Source: Novosphingobium sp. IK01 (GTDB taxonomy: Bacteria; Pseudomonadota; Alphaproteobacteria; Sphingomonadales; Sphingomonadaceae). Taken from it: a DNA stretch of 64,000 nt. Positions 1 through 8,854 of the stretch are shown here, in pieces. How positions within the stretch are numbered: position 1 is the stretch's first letter; each line of letters starts with the position of its first letter. The notes under the pieces are model-generated. The model searched no databases, was not told where the DNA came from, and saw only the letters and a list, made by a program, of their open reading frames with translations. Location of the stretch: NCBI RefSeq assembly GCF_033242265.1, contig NZ_BTFW01000001.1, positions 1,896,501 through 1,960,500 on the forward strand, in the 5' to 3' direction. A program made the position numbers and the translations under genes.

Positions 1-283
1 GGTTCCCGCCGGGACCAGCCGCCAGGACGAGGAAAAGCTGCTCAGGCAGGCCATGGCCCATCCGCTCGACGGCGGCGCCTCGTATGTCACGGGCGGCGAT
101 GTCTCGCGCTACCAGCGCAAGTCGATGCCCCCGATGGAGGCCTCTTCGAACCGCGGGGCTGGTGTCCCGGCCCCCGCCGGCCCGATGATGGGCGCTCCTG
201 TCACGCCGCCCCGTCCGCGCGGCCCGGTGGTCAACATCACCCGCGGCAAGGATACCGTCACCGTTTCGCTGGCCGCGCACTGA
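1..283 (+). CDS. cpaB: Flp pilus assembly protein CpaB, C-terminal fragment
   Basis: This is the 3' end of a gene that begins before the window; the open frame runs from base 2 to a TGA at 281-283. The visible residues contain a stretch ending in ITRGKDTVTVSLAAH, preceded by a Pro/Gly-rich linker. Short basic and valine-rich tails of this kind are usual for CpaB/RcpC proteins, periplasmic factors that work with the pilus secretin. The identification rests mainly on position: cpaC follows after less than 100 bp and cpaD, cpaE, tadB and tadC follow in the usual order. The SAF and main CpaB domains lie outside the window and cannot be checked. Confidence 0.75.
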   Translation, partial: VPAGTSRQDEEKLLRQAMAHPLDGGASYVTGGDVSRYQRKSMPPMEASSNRGAGVPAPAGPMMGAPVTPPRPRGPVVNITRGKDTVTVSLAAH

Positions 284-377
284 CATGGCCCGTTCTCCCA
301 TGGCCTCCGCTCCCGCCATCCTGTCCGCTCCCGCCCGTGGCAAAGCCTTTGGCTTCCCGCTCGCGAAAGGCCCGTGC

Positions 378-1889
378 ATGTCCACCCGCTTTTCTTCCGC
401 GCTGCTGTGTGCCGCCGTTCTGGCAGCGCCACTCGCGGGCCTGACGTTCGCCTCACCGGCCCGCGCCCAGAGCGTCACCAGCCCGGCCCGCTCGATCGCG
501 GTGGCTCTGGGCCGGGGCGAACTGGTCACCCTGCCCGGCCGCATGGCCGATGTCTTCGTGGCCGACGACAAGGTGGCCGACGTGCAGGCCAAGTCGACCA
601 ACCAGCTCTATGTCTTCGGCAAGGGACCGGGCGAGACCACCGTCTATGCCAGCAATGCCAGGGGCGAGGTAATCTGGTCGGCCAACGTGCGCGTGGGCAC
701 CAATATCGACAGCATCGACCAGTTGCTGCGCATGGCCCTGCCCGAAGCCAAGATCCAGAGCGCGACGATGAACAGCACCGTCCTGCTCACCGGCACGGTC
801 GCCGCGCCCGAGGATGCCGCCGAGGCCGAGCGCCTCGTCAAGGCCTTCGTGGGCGAAAAGATGCAGGTGATCAGCCGCCTCAAGCTGGCAACGCCGGTGC
901 AGGTCATGCTTCAGGTCCGCATCGCCGAAGTGAGCCGCTCGCTCACCCGCGCGATCAACATGAACTGGGCCACCGCCGACAGCACCAGCGGCATGAAGTT
1001 CGGCGTCGCCCAGAACAGCTTCTACTCGCAATATGTGCCCAGAGGCACGCTGGCGACGGGGACCAGTTCCTCAACCAGTTCGTCCGGCTCGTCCGGCACC
1101 ACCAACACGACCAGCACGCTGGTCGGCGCGGCGGCAACCGGCACGCGCCTCATCGGCAACAGCAAGTTTTTGGGCATGAACGTGCTGGGCGCGCTCGATC
1201 TGGGCGAAACGATCGGCCTGACCAACACCCTGGCCGAGCCCAACCTCACCGCGCTCTCGGGCGAAACGGCAGAGTTCCTCGCGGGCGGCGAATTCCCGGT
1301 GCCGCTCTCGCAGGGGCTGGGCGCAACGAGTATCGAATACAAGAAATACGGCGTCAGCCTCTCCTACACGCCCACGGTTCTGGCCAATGGCCGCATCTCG
1401 CTGCGCGTGCGCCCGGAAGTGTCCGAACTGTCGAGCGACGGGGCGATCACCATCAGCGGTTTCTCGATCCCCGGCCTGCGCGTGCGCCGCGCGGAAACCA
1501 CGGTCGAACTGGGTTCGGGCCAGAGCTTCATGATCGCCGGGCTGCTGAGCAATACGGCGAAGAACACCATCGTCAAGATGCCCGGCGCGGGCGACCTGCC
1601 GGTGCTCGGCTCGCTGTTCCGCTCGACCTCGTTCCAGAAGGGCGAGACCGAACTGGTGATCGTGGTCACGCCCTATCTGGTCAATCCGGTCGACGCCAAG
1701 GACATCAAGCTGCCAACCGACGGCTTCAACTCCGCAAACGCGCTGCAACAGGTGCTGGGCAACAGGGAAACCTCGGGCCGTCCGGCCCCGCGCCCGATGC
1801 CCAGCGAACGCGACACCACCGTGCAAACCGGTTCGGATGGCGGCCAGTCCCGTTCCGGCGCCGATGCCCGGCCCGGTTTCGGCCTGTGA
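378..1889 (+). CDS. cpaC: Flp/tad pilus outer-membrane secretin CpaC (RcpA)
   Basis: Secretin forming the outer-membrane channel of the Flp pilus. I chose the ATG at 378 over the in-frame ATG at 285 because it is preceded by a GAAAGG ribosome site and gives a clean signal peptide (residues 1-31, cleavage after ARA). A pilus-assembly N-terminal domain (about 35-105) and a BON-like domain (about 110-170) precede the secretin core, which ends in the family signature around LPVLGSLFRS and ELVIVVTPYLV (about 415-445). About 25 Ser/Thr-rich residues near 226-250 form an inserted loop. The 503-residue length is normal. It sits between cpaB and cpaD in the tad operon. Confidence 0.9.
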   Translation: MSTRFSSALLCAAVLAAPLAGLTFASPARAQSVTSPARSIAVALGRGELVTLPGRMADVFVADDKVADVQAKSTNQLYVFGKGPGETTVYASNARGEVIWSANVRVGTNIDSIDQLLRMALPEAKIQSATMNSTVLLTGTVAAPEDAAEAERLVKAFVGEKMQVISRLKLATPVQVMLQVRIAEVSRSLTRAINMNWATADSTSGMKFGVAQNSFYSQYVPRGTLATGTSSSTSSSGSSGTTNTTSTLVGAAATGTRLIGNSKFLGMNVLGALDLGETIGLTNTLAEPNLTALSGETAEFLAGGEFPVPLSQGLGATSIEYKKYGVSLSYTPTVLANGRISLRVRPEVSELSSDGAITISGFSIPGLRVRRAETTVELGSGQSFMIAGLLSNTAKNTIVKMPGAGDLPVLGSLFRSTSFQKGETELVIVVTPYLVNPVDAKDIKLPTDGFNSANALQQVLGNRETSGRPAPRPMPSERDTTVQTGSDGGQSRSGADARPGFGL

Positions 1890-1942
1890 GCCCCTCCCCC
1901 ATGGCGCCCTCCTTCATGCTCTGCGCAACAGGAAAACCGACA

Positions 1943-2641
1943 ATGTCCCACCCCCTTGCCCGTTCCTTGCGTGTTCTGGGCCTGGCCGCCGTCCTGAGCG
2001 CCGGCCTGTCTGCCTGCGGTGGCCAGCCGGGCAACCGCACGCTCAACAGCGTGCACCAGCCGGTCGTGGAACGCTCCAGCTTCCTGTTCGATGTCGTCAC
2101 CCTGCCCGGCGGCGGCATGTCGCTGGCCGAGCAACGCCGTCTGGCCGGCTGGTTCGACAGCCTCTCGCTCGGCTATGGCGACAAAGTGGCGCTCGATGAT
2201 CCGGCCACCAGCGTGACCACGCGCGAGGAAGTGCAGGCGATCCTTTCGGGCCATGGCCTGATCCTGTCCGAAAGCGCGCCCGTCACGGTCGGCACCCTGC
2301 CGGCGGGAACCGCCCGGCTGGTGATCACCCGCACCACCGCCTCGGTGCCCGGCTGCCCCGACTGGTCGGCCCACAGCGACGCCAATTTCAACAACGCCAC
2401 CTCGACCAACTACGGATGCGCGGTCAATTCGAACCTCGCCGCCATGGTCGCCGACAAGGAAGACCTCGTGCGCGGCCAGAGCAATGCCGGCACGACCACG
2501 GTGATGACCTCGAACAAGGCCATCGACGCCTTTCGCACCGCCCTGCCCACCGGCAAGGGTGGCACCGTGGTCCGCAAGTCGAGCACATCGGACGTCTCGA
2601 CCGGTGGTGGCAGTGGCGGTGGTGGCGGAGGAGGCAACTGA
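1943..2641 (+). CDS. cpaD: Pilus assembly lipoprotein CpaD
   Basis: CpaD is an outer-membrane lipoprotein that helps the CpaC secretin of tad systems. The ATG at 1943 follows an AGGAAAA ribosome site and opens a lipoprotein signal peptide whose lipobox is LSAC (Cys near residue 24). The body contains motifs typical of the family (ERSSFLFDVVTLPGGG near the N terminus and a central CPDWS segment). The C terminus is a Ser/Gly run, with seven consecutive Gly near the end, probably flexible. The gene is 53 bp downstream of cpaC and its stop is one base before the cpaE start, so translation is likely coupled. Confidence 0.85.
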   Translation: MSHPLARSLRVLGLAAVLSAGLSACGGQPGNRTLNSVHQPVVERSSFLFDVVTLPGGGMSLAEQRRLAGWFDSLSLGYGDKVALDDPATSVTTREEVQAILSGHGLILSESAPVTVGTLPAGTARLVITRTTASVPGCPDWSAHSDANFNNATSTNYGCAVNSNLAAMVADKEDLVRGQSNAGTTTVMTSNKAIDAFRTALPTGKGGTVVRKSSTSDVSTGGGSGGGGGGGN

Positions 2642-2642
2642 C

Positions 2643-3926
2643 ATGCCCGGATCCTGGAAAAACGGCAATCGCGACATCTTCGCCGCCTTCCTGTGCGACG
2701 ATGCCGCCCTCGACGTGGCCCGCGCCGTGGCCGCCGACATGGGCTGGGCGCCCGAAAAGTGCGCGCGCGGCGGCCTGCGCAATGCGGTGCAATCGCTCTC
2801 GATCACGGCGAGCCCGGCGATCCTCATGGTCGACCTGTCAGAATGCGGCGATCCGCTCAACGACATCAACGCCCTGGCCGAAGTCTGCGAACCGGGCACG
2901 GTGGTCATCGCCGTCGGGCAGGTCAACGACGTGCGCCTCTATCGCGACCTGATCGCCTCGGGCATTCAGGACTACCTGCTCAAGCCGCTCTCGATCGGTC
3001 AGGTGCGCGACGCGCTGGCACAGGCCCAGGCGATCTTCACCGCACCCAAGACGCAGGAAGGCGCGGCCACCCGCCAGCATGTCGCCACTGCCGTCGTCGG
3101 CACGCGCGGCGGGGTCGGCGCCTCGACGCTGGCCACCTCGCTGGCCTGGGCTTTCAGCACCGATCACAAGCGCTCGACCGCCCTGCTCGATCTGGATGTC
3201 CATTTCGGCACCGGCGCGCTCACGCTCGACCTTGAACCGGGACGCGGCCTGACCGACGCCATCGACAATCCCAGCCGCATCGACGGCCTGTTCATCGAAC
3301 GCGCGATGATCCGCGCCAACGACCACCTCGCGATCCTCTCGGCCGAGGCTCCGATCACCGCCCCGCTGATGACCGATGGCAGCGCCTTCATGCAGTTGCA
3401 GGAAGAGTTCCGCCACGCCTTCGAGATGACCGTGATCGACATGCCGCGCAACATGCTGATCAACTTCCCGCACCTGCTGTCCGACGTGAACGCGGTGGTC
3501 CTCGCCACCGAACTCACCCTGGCCGGCGCGCGCGACGCGATCCGCCTGCTCGCCTGGCTCAAGGCCAATGCCCCCCATGCCCATGTCCACGTCGTGGCCA
3601 ACAAGGTGCAGCAGGGCGTGGGCGAGATCAGCCGCGCCGACTTCGAATCCTCGATCGAGCGCAAGCTGGGCTTTGCCATCCCCTTCGACCCCAAGGCGGC
3701 GGCCAATGCCGCGCGGCTCGGCCAGACCTTCCTGGGCGCCAACCGCACGGCCAAGGCCAGCCAGCCGATCCGCGATGTCGCCCAGGCCATCGCCGCGCTG
3801 TCCGACACCGGTAGCGAACCCGACAGCACGGCCAGGACCAAAGCACGGCCCGGCGCCTCGCTGCTGGGCAGGTTCGACCTGAAGAAGATCCTCACCCCCA
3901 AGGCCAAGGCCGGAGCTTCCGCCTGA
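2643..3926 (+). CDS. cpaE: Pilus assembly ATPase CpaE/TadZ (MinD/ParA-like)
   Basis: CpaE/TadZ is a MinD/ParA-superfamily protein that places the tad secretion machine at the cell pole. The ATG at 2643 lies one base after the cpaD stop; a longer in-frame start at 2559 inside cpaD is unlikely. Residues about 10-135 form an atypical response-receiver-like domain. A deviant Walker A, GTRGGVGAST, lies near residue 153, followed by LLDLDVHFG and a VIDMPRN switch region. The usual GKT lysine pattern is replaced by GAST, as in many TadZ proteins, so ATP hydrolysis may be weak. The next gene is tadB; the cpaF ATPase gene normally found here is absent. Confidence 0.88.
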   Translation: MPGSWKNGNRDIFAAFLCDDAALDVARAVAADMGWAPEKCARGGLRNAVQSLSITASPAILMVDLSECGDPLNDINALAEVCEPGTVVIAVGQVNDVRLYRDLIASGIQDYLLKPLSIGQVRDALAQAQAIFTAPKTQEGAATRQHVATAVVGTRGGVGASTLATSLAWAFSTDHKRSTALLDLDVHFGTGALTLDLEPGRGLTDAIDNPSRIDGLFIERAMIRANDHLAILSAEAPITAPLMTDGSAFMQLQEEFRHAFEMTVIDMPRNMLINFPHLLSDVNAVVLATELTLAGARDAIRLLAWLKANAPHAHVHVVANKVQQGVGEISRADFESSIERKLGFAIPFDPKAAANAARLGQTFLGANRTAKASQPIRDVAQAIAALSDTGSEPDSTARTKARPGASLLGRFDLKKILTPKAKAGASA

Positions 3927-3987
3927 GGCTGCGCACCCGCCCTTTTTTCCTCGCGCCCGTTCCCCTCTCTCATAGGCAGACCGCAGC

Positions 3988-4959
3988 ATGTTGACCCCCC
4001 AGATCCTTGTCGTCGCCGGCGGCATCGCGGTGGTGCTCATCATGGCGGTCTTCGCCCTGTCGGGCCCCAATGCGGCCAAGGAGAGCGAGCGGCGCCTGCA
4101 ACAGGTGCGGTTTCGCCATTCGGACAAGGCGGTCGACAAGGTCGAGGCGCAATATCGCAAGGCCATTGCCGCGCGCACCCCGCGCGCTCACACCGTGGCC
4201 GGATCGCAATCGCGGATCGCCGCGCTCGAACTGCGGCTGCACCGCACCGGCAAGGGCTGGACGCTCAAGGGCTATGCCTATGCCTCGCTGGGCCTCGGGC
4301 TGGGGGTGGCAGCCCTGGTCTTCCTCAAGTCGGGCTCGCTGATGCTGGCCCTGCCTGCCGGGTTGCTGGTGGGCGCGGGGCTTCCGCACATGGTGGTCAA
4401 CATGGCCATCAACCGCCGCACCAACGGCTTCGTCGCGCGGTTTCCCGATGCCCTCGAACTGCTCGTGCGGGGCTTGCGCTCGGGCCTGCCGATCACCGAG
4501 ACGCTCACCGTCGTCGCCAGCGAACTGCCAGGCCCGGTGGGCGAGGAATTCAAGCTGGTGACCGACCGGATCAAGGTGGGCAAGACCATGGAGGAATCGC
4601 TCCAGGACACCGCCGACCGCCTCAACATGGCCGAGTTCAGCTTCTTCTGCATCACGCTGGCGATCCAGCGCGAGACCGGCGGCAACCTGGCAGAAACCCT
4701 CGCCAATCTGGCCGACGTGCTGCGCAAGCGCGCGCAGATGAAGCTCAAGATCAAGGCGATGAGCTCGGAAGCCAAGGCCTCGGCCTATATCATCGGCGCG
4801 CTGCCGTTCATCGTGTTCGCCCTGCTCCACTGGATCAACCCGGCCTACATGGACAAGTTCTTCCTCGACGAGCGCCTGATCGTGATCGGGCTGGGCGCGC
4901 TGTGCTGGCTGGGAATGGGCGGCTTCATCATGGCCAAGATGGTCAACTTCGAGATCTGA
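3988..4959 (+). CDS. tadB: Flp pilus inner-membrane platform protein TadB
   Basis: TadB is one of two inner-membrane platform proteins of the tad pilus, related to GspF/PilC. An N-terminal membrane helix (residues about 5-22) is followed by a basic cytoplasmic segment, a helix pair near 95-135, the type II secretion F domain (about 150-290, with RFPDALELLVRGLRSGLPITE) and C-terminal helices. The 323-residue length fits the family. It starts 61 bp after cpaE, a gap too small for the expected cpaF, and ends 7 bp before tadC. Confidence 0.9.
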   Translation: MLTPQILVVAGGIAVVLIMAVFALSGPNAAKESERRLQQVRFRHSDKAVDKVEAQYRKAIAARTPRAHTVAGSQSRIAALELRLHRTGKGWTLKGYAYASLGLGLGVAALVFLKSGSLMLALPAGLLVGAGLPHMVVNMAINRRTNGFVARFPDALELLVRGLRSGLPITETLTVVASELPGPVGEEFKLVTDRIKVGKTMEESLQDTADRLNMAEFSFFCITLAIQRETGGNLAETLANLADVLRKRAQMKLKIKAMSSEAKASAYIIGALPFIVFALLHWINPAYMDKFFLDERLIVIGLGALCWLGMGGFIMAKMVNFEI

Positions 4960-4966
4960 GGGCCCC

Positions 4967-5977
4967 ATGGAACAACACGCCGCCCCCACCCTGCTGGGCA
5001 TCAATGTCATCCATGCCGGCTCGATCCTGATGATGATCGCGGCAGGCGCAATGCTTCTGGCGATCTATGCCGCGGTCACCGTGCGCGACCCCATGGCCAA
5101 GCGCGTCAAGGCGCTGAACGAGCGGCGCGAGCAGCTCAAGGCCGGGATCATCACCACCAATGCGCGCAAGCGCCAGTCGATCGTCCGCCGCAACCAGACC
5201 ACCGACAACATCCGCGGCATCCTCGAAAAGCTGCGCGTGTTGCAGGACAGCCAGCTTTCCGTTGTCCAGCAGCGCCTTGCCCAGGCCGGCATCCGCAAGA
5301 AGGAATGGGCCGTCGCGGTGATCTTCGGGCGGATGATCGGCCCGATCGCGCTGGGCGGGCTGGCCTTGCTGTGGATCTACGTCCTCAATTTCTTCCCCGA
5401 ATGGAGCCCGTTCAAGCGCTTCATGGGCTTCGCGGTCATGGTCCTCTTCGGTTACAAGGCCCCGGACATCTGGATCGCCAATCTCGTCACCAAGCGCACC
5501 AATGCGATCCGCAAGGGCCTGCCCGACGCGCTCGACCTGCTGGTGATCTGTGCCGAGGCGGGCCTGACGGTCGATGCGGCCTTTGGCCGCGTGGCGCGCG
5601 AACTGGGCCGGGCCTATCCCGAGCTGGGCGATGAATTCGCGCTGACGGCCATCGAACTCTCGTTCCTGACCGAACGCCGGCAGGCCTTCGAAAACCTCGC
5701 CTACCGGGTAAAGCTGGAATCGGTGCGCGGGGTGACGACCACGATGATCCAAACCGAACGCTACGGCACGCCGCTGGCCTCGGCCCTGCGCGTGCTCTCT
5801 GCCGAATTCCGCAACGAGCGCATGATGCGCGCCGAGGAAAAGGCCGCGCGCCTGCCCGCGATCATGACCGTGCCGCTGATCCTGTTCATCCTGCCCACGC
5901 TCTTCGTGGTCATTCTGGGCCCGGCGGCCTGCTCGATCAGCGACCAGTTCATCAACCGCAAGAGCCCCGCGCTCTGA
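4967..5977 (+). CDS. tadC: Flp pilus inner-membrane platform protein TadC
   Basis: This is the second GspF-like platform protein, partner of TadB. It has an N-terminal membrane helix (about residues 15-40), a basic linker, a helix pair near 110-150, and the F domain with KGLPDALDLLVICAEAGLTVDAAFGRVARELG (written here in family terms: the DALDLLVIC and EAGLTVDAA blocks are the diagnostic ones). A C-terminal hydrophobic segment, LILFILPTLFVVILGPA, ends the protein. It begins 7 bp after tadB and is the last tad gene before a convergent marR gene. Confidence 0.9.
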   Translation: MEQHAAPTLLGINVIHAGSILMMIAAGAMLLAIYAAVTVRDPMAKRVKALNERREQLKAGIITTNARKRQSIVRRNQTTDNIRGILEKLRVLQDSQLSVVQQRLAQAGIRKKEWAVAVIFGRMIGPIALGGLALLWIYVLNFFPEWSPFKRFMGFAVMVLFGYKAPDIWIANLVTKRTNAIRKGLPDALDLLVICAEAGLTVDAAFGRVARELGRAYPELGDEFALTAIELSFLTERRQAFENLAYRVKLESVRGVTTTMIQTERYGTPLASALRVLSAEFRNERMMRAEEKAARLPAIMTVPLILFILPTLFVVILGPAACSISDQFINRKSPAL

Positions 5978-6018
5978 GCCACCGAGCTTCCCGTGCCGCG
6001 CGCCAGAGCGCGTCGGAC

Positions 6019-6065
6019 GGGGGCACCGGGCACACGGGAGGGGGGCACACGGGAGAGGGCACGGA
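6019..6065. repeat. Short G-rich direct repeats after tadC
   Basis: Two near-identical copies of a 13-bp unit (GGGCACACGGGAG) with a related third fragment fill the gap between the convergent tadC and marR genes. No T-run terminator is visible. Function unknown. Confidence 0.5.
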
Positions 6066-6084
6066 GCCCTTGCGAAAAAGGGCC

Positions 6085-6543
6085 TTACTTCCCCTGTTCC
6101 TCGAACCGGCGCACCGCCCCGAGCAGCTTGTCGAGAAGCCCGCGCAGCCGCTCGACCTCGCGCGGGGTCAGCACCGCAAAAATGTCCTCGTAGATTTCCT
6201 GGGCCTGTGGCCAGATGCGGGCGTGAATCTCGCGCCCCTGCGCGGTCAGTTCCAGATGGTGCGAGCGGCCATCGGCGACATTCGGGCTGCGCTGGAGCAA
6301 TCCGCGATCTTCCAGCACCTTGCAGGCCCGGTTGACCGCCACCTTGTCCATCTGTGTGGCGCCGACCAGATCGCGCTGGGTCAGCGCCCCAGCATCGCCC
6401 AGCACCGCCATGACCCGCCATTCCGAAATTTTGAGGCCGAACTGGGCCCGATATTCGTTCGCAATGGCGCCGCTCACGGCGCTCGACGTGATGGCCATGC
6501 GATAGGGCAGGAATTCGGCAAGACGGGATTGCATGTCGGACAT
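6085..6543 (-). CDS. MarR-family transcriptional regulator
   Basis: A 152-residue winged-helix regulator. The central part (ISEWRVMAVLGDAGALTQRDLVGATQMDKVAVNRACKVLEDRGLL, residues about 38-82, given here as the recognisable helix-turn-helix region) and the wing DGRSHHLELTAQGREI match MarR dimers. It is monocistronic, convergent with tadC and upstream-adjacent to mtnP, which is transcribed the same way. The start is the ATG at 6543. A perfect dyad, GGCAACA-N4-TGTTGCC, lies 30-48 bp upstream and could be its own operator. The ligand and targets cannot be read from the sequence. Confidence 0.88.
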   Translation of the reverse strand: MSDMQSRLAEFLPYRMAITSSAVSGAIANEYRAQFGLKISEWRVMAVLGDAGALTQRDLVGATQMDKVAVNRACKVLEDRGLLQRSPNVADGRSHHLELTAQGREIHARIWPQAQEIYEDIFAVLTPREVERLRGLLDKLLGAVRRFEEQGK

Positions 6544-6573
6544 GGTTTCGTGTGTAAGGAAACCGGCGACAAT

Positions 6574-6657
6574 GGCAACAATGATGTTGCCTCATCTGTG
6601 GCCAGCAGCCTTGCAATCATGCAAGACTGCTGGTTAACGCGCAACTTTCAGAAAGTT
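6574..6657. promoter_or_regulatory. Cluster of three palindromes upstream of marR
   Basis: Three perfect dyads occur in 84 bp: GGCAACA-ATGA-TGTTGCC (6574-6591), CTTGCA-ATCA-TGCAAG (6610-6625) and AACTTTC-A-GAAAGTT (6643-6657). The first two share a TTGC/GCAA core with a 4-base centre, as expected for MarR-type dimer sites. Their place between the marR start and the mtnP stop suggests autoregulation. The third could instead be the mRNA 3' hairpin of mtnP, although no T-run follows. Confidence 0.45.
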
Positions 6658-6724
6658 ACGCGCACAAAATGGTGCATTACTCCAAAATGGAATAAACCTT
6701 CCGGCTCACCCCGATTCGAGAGAG

Positions 6725-7633
6725 TCACCGCTCGTTGAGCACCCGGCCCGCCACCGCGCCCAGCCGGGCCACCAGAACCGGGTCGCGCTGCGCGGGCGCA
6801 GTCATGATCGCCCCGTCGAGCGCGTGGTCGATCGGGCTGGCACTGCGTTCGGGCGGAAGCAGCCCGGCCAGCGCCGTCACCATCGCGCGCGCGGTGGCTG
6901 CATTGCCGTGCATGACCTCGATCACTTGCGCCACATCGACATGCTCGCCCTCGCGCCAGGCGTCATAGTCGGTGACCATGCCGATCAGCGCGTAAGGCAG
7001 CTCGGCCTCGCGGGCCAGACGCGCCTCGGGCAGCGCGGTCATGCCGATCACGTCGGCGCCCCACTGGCGATAGAGGCGGCTTTCCGCGCGGGTCGAGAAC
7101 TGCGGCCCCTGCATCGCCAGATAGCAGCCGCCGCGATGGACCGTGGCCCCGGCAGCCTGCGCCGCATCGCCCAGCAGCCCGGACAGCCGCGCGCAGACCG
7201 GATCGGCCAGCGAGACATGGGCCACCAGCCCTTCGCCAAAGAAGCTCTGCGGACGGCCATGGGTGCGGTCGATGAACTGGTCGACCGCCACGAAGCTGCC
7301 CGGCGCCAGTTCCTCGCGCAAAGACCCGATGGCCGAGATCGCGACGAGGTCGGTTACCCCGCACCGCTTCATCACGTCGATATTGGCGCGGTGGTTGATC
7401 CCTTCGGGCGGGATGCGGTGCCCGGCGCCATGGCGGGCCAGAAACACGAATTCCACCCCGCCGATCTTGCCCAGCGTGACCGGCCCCGAAGGCGCGCCAA
7501 ACGGCGACTGGACCGCGATTTCCTGCACTTCATCGAGCACCGACAGGTCGTAGATGCCCGAGCCACCGATGATCCCGATGCGCCAGTGCGCCGCCGTCTT
7601 GTGCCCGTGCGAAGCCGTCTGTTCAGTGTGCAA
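6725..7633 (-). CDS. mtnP: S-methyl-5'-thioadenosine phosphorylase
   Basis: MtnP splits methylthioadenosine with phosphate into adenine and methylthioribose-1-phosphate, the first step of methionine salvage in the cytoplasm. The family blocks are clear: IIGGSGIYD (about 20-28), RHGAGHRIPPEGINHRANI (about 66-84, phosphate site) and MTALPEARLAREAE. The base-recognition segment is TDYDAW with Asp, which favours 6-aminopurines (MTA) over the Asn of guanosine/inosine phosphorylases. About 15 extra N-terminal residues precede the core. It is divergent from thiL. Confidence 0.9.
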   Translation of the reverse strand: MHTEQTASHGHKTAAHWRIGIIGGSGIYDLSVLDEVQEIAVQSPFGAPSGPVTLGKIGGVEFVFLARHGAGHRIPPEGINHRANIDVMKRCGVTDLVAISAIGSLREELAPGSFVAVDQFIDRTHGRPQSFFGEGLVAHVSLADPVCARLSGLLGDAAQAAGATVHRGGCYLAMQGPQFSTRAESRLYRQWGADVIGMTALPEARLAREAELPYALIGMVTDYDAWREGEHVDVAQVIEVMHGNAATARAMVTALAGLLPPERSASPIDHALDGAIMTAPAQRDPVLVARLGAVAGRVLNER

Positions 7634-7740
7634 GGAATGTCGCCTTCTTGAAAAAATCGTCGTGCCTGCTCGATAGCGGCGGCACGGCGCGCGGGCAATC
7701 GCGCTTGCAAACGCCCGCCTGCCCGCTACCCCGCACTCCC

Positions 7741-8640
7741 ATGCCGAACGCGACCATGACCGAACCCGCCTTCATCGCCGCCCTGCGCGCCCTCGCGCAG
7801 GATCCGGCCGCGCGCGGGCTCGACGACGACGTGGCGGTGATCGACCTTGGCGGCGAAAGCCTGATCCTCACCCACGACATGATGGTCGAAGGCATCCACT
7901 GGCTTCCAGAGCAAGACCCCGCCGATGTCGCGTGGAAACTGGTGGCCACCAACTTGTCCGATCTGGCCGCCAAGGGCGCCCAGCCGCTCGGCGTCCTGCT
8001 CGGCTATGGGCTGGGCGGGGGCGAAGCGCGCTTTCTGGCCGGGCTGGAGGAGGTCTTGCACGCCTTTGCCGTGCCCCTGCTGGGCGGCGACACCGTGCGC
8101 CGGGGGGCCAGCGCCACCCATGGCCTGACCGCGCTGGGCCGCGCCACGCACCGCCCCGTCCCCTCGCGCAAGGGCGCCCGCGCAGGCGATACGCTGTGGG
8201 TGACAGGCACGCTGGGCGCCGCCATGCTCGGCTTCGAGGCGCTGAAAGAAGGCCAAAAGGGCTCCGAAAGTCCCGAAATCGCCGCCTTCACCCGCCCCGT
8301 CCCCCGCCTTGCCGAAGGCCGCGCGCTGGCCCCGCATGTCACCGCGATGATGGACGTGTCCGATGGCCTCCTGCTCGATGCCACGCGGCTGGCCCGTGCC
8401 AGCGGGATCACGCTGGCGGTCGATTCATCGGCCTGCCCCTTCCCTGCCAGCCTGTCCCCTGAACGCCGCCGTGCGGCGCTGAGCTGGGGGGATGACTACG
8501 AACTGCTCTTCACCCTTCCGGCCGGACAGACCCCGCCGGTGCCCGCCGCGTGCATCGGCAAGGCGCTCCCCCCCGGCCCGGCGCCGCTCCTGCTCGACGG
8601 GCAGGCGCCTGTGGGCGTGCTGGGCTACGAGCACGGCTGA
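7741..8640 (+). CDS. thiL: Thiamine-monophosphate kinase ThiL
   Basis: ThiL phosphorylates thiamine monophosphate to thiamine pyrophosphate, the last step of vitamin B1 synthesis. ATP- and Mg-binding motifs of the AIR-synthase-like fold are present: DDDVAVIDL, HDMMVEGIHW, NLSDLAAKGA, GGDTVRR, MMDVSDGLLLDA and WGDDYELLF. The frame is open back to 7648, but residues before 7741 resemble no ThiL; the ATG at 7756 (MTEPAFIAALRA) is an equally plausible start. No TPP riboswitch is seen upstream. Confidence 0.9.
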   Translation: MPNATMTEPAFIAALRALAQDPAARGLDDDVAVIDLGGESLILTHDMMVEGIHWLPEQDPADVAWKLVATNLSDLAAKGAQPLGVLLGYGLGGGEARFLAGLEEVLHAFAVPLLGGDTVRRGASATHGLTALGRATHRPVPSRKGARAGDTLWVTGTLGAAMLGFEALKEGQKGSESPEIAAFTRPVPRLAEGRALAPHVTAMMDVSDGLLLDATRLARASGITLAVDSSACPFPASLSPERRRAALSWGDDYELLFTLPAGQTPPVPAACIGKALPPGPAPLLLDGQAPVGVLGYEHG

Positions 8641-8642
8641 GC

Positions 8643-8725
8643 CCCTTCCACCACCCACTTGCGCGGGCGGTCCCCCTCCCCGCACGCGGGGAGGATCTTT
8701 GGTCCTCCTGAGGTAGGGAGGGGAG
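8643..8725. repeat. REP-like intergenic hairpin repeat, copy A
   Basis: Directly after thiL. It contains GCGCGGGCGGTCCCCCTCCC, nearly identical to bases in copy B near 15160, then a CTCCCCGC/GCGGGGAG hairpin and a decayed right end. It belongs to the family also found at 15141-15250 and 57320-57426. It is not followed by a T-run, so it is probably not a simple terminator. Confidence 0.75.
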
Positions 8726-8854
8726 AAAAATCCCGCTTGCAGCCCACCAAAGATGGTCTAGCCTCGCCCCGTCCCGCACAAGACGGGACTCGCCCACGCC
8801 CCCCACGAAAAGACGAAAAAACCGGGCGCGGGACGCAACAAAGGGGGATGCCAC

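Noticed and set aside
7634..7755. TPP riboswitch before thiL
   Set aside because: No CUGAGA or other conserved thi-box element is visible.
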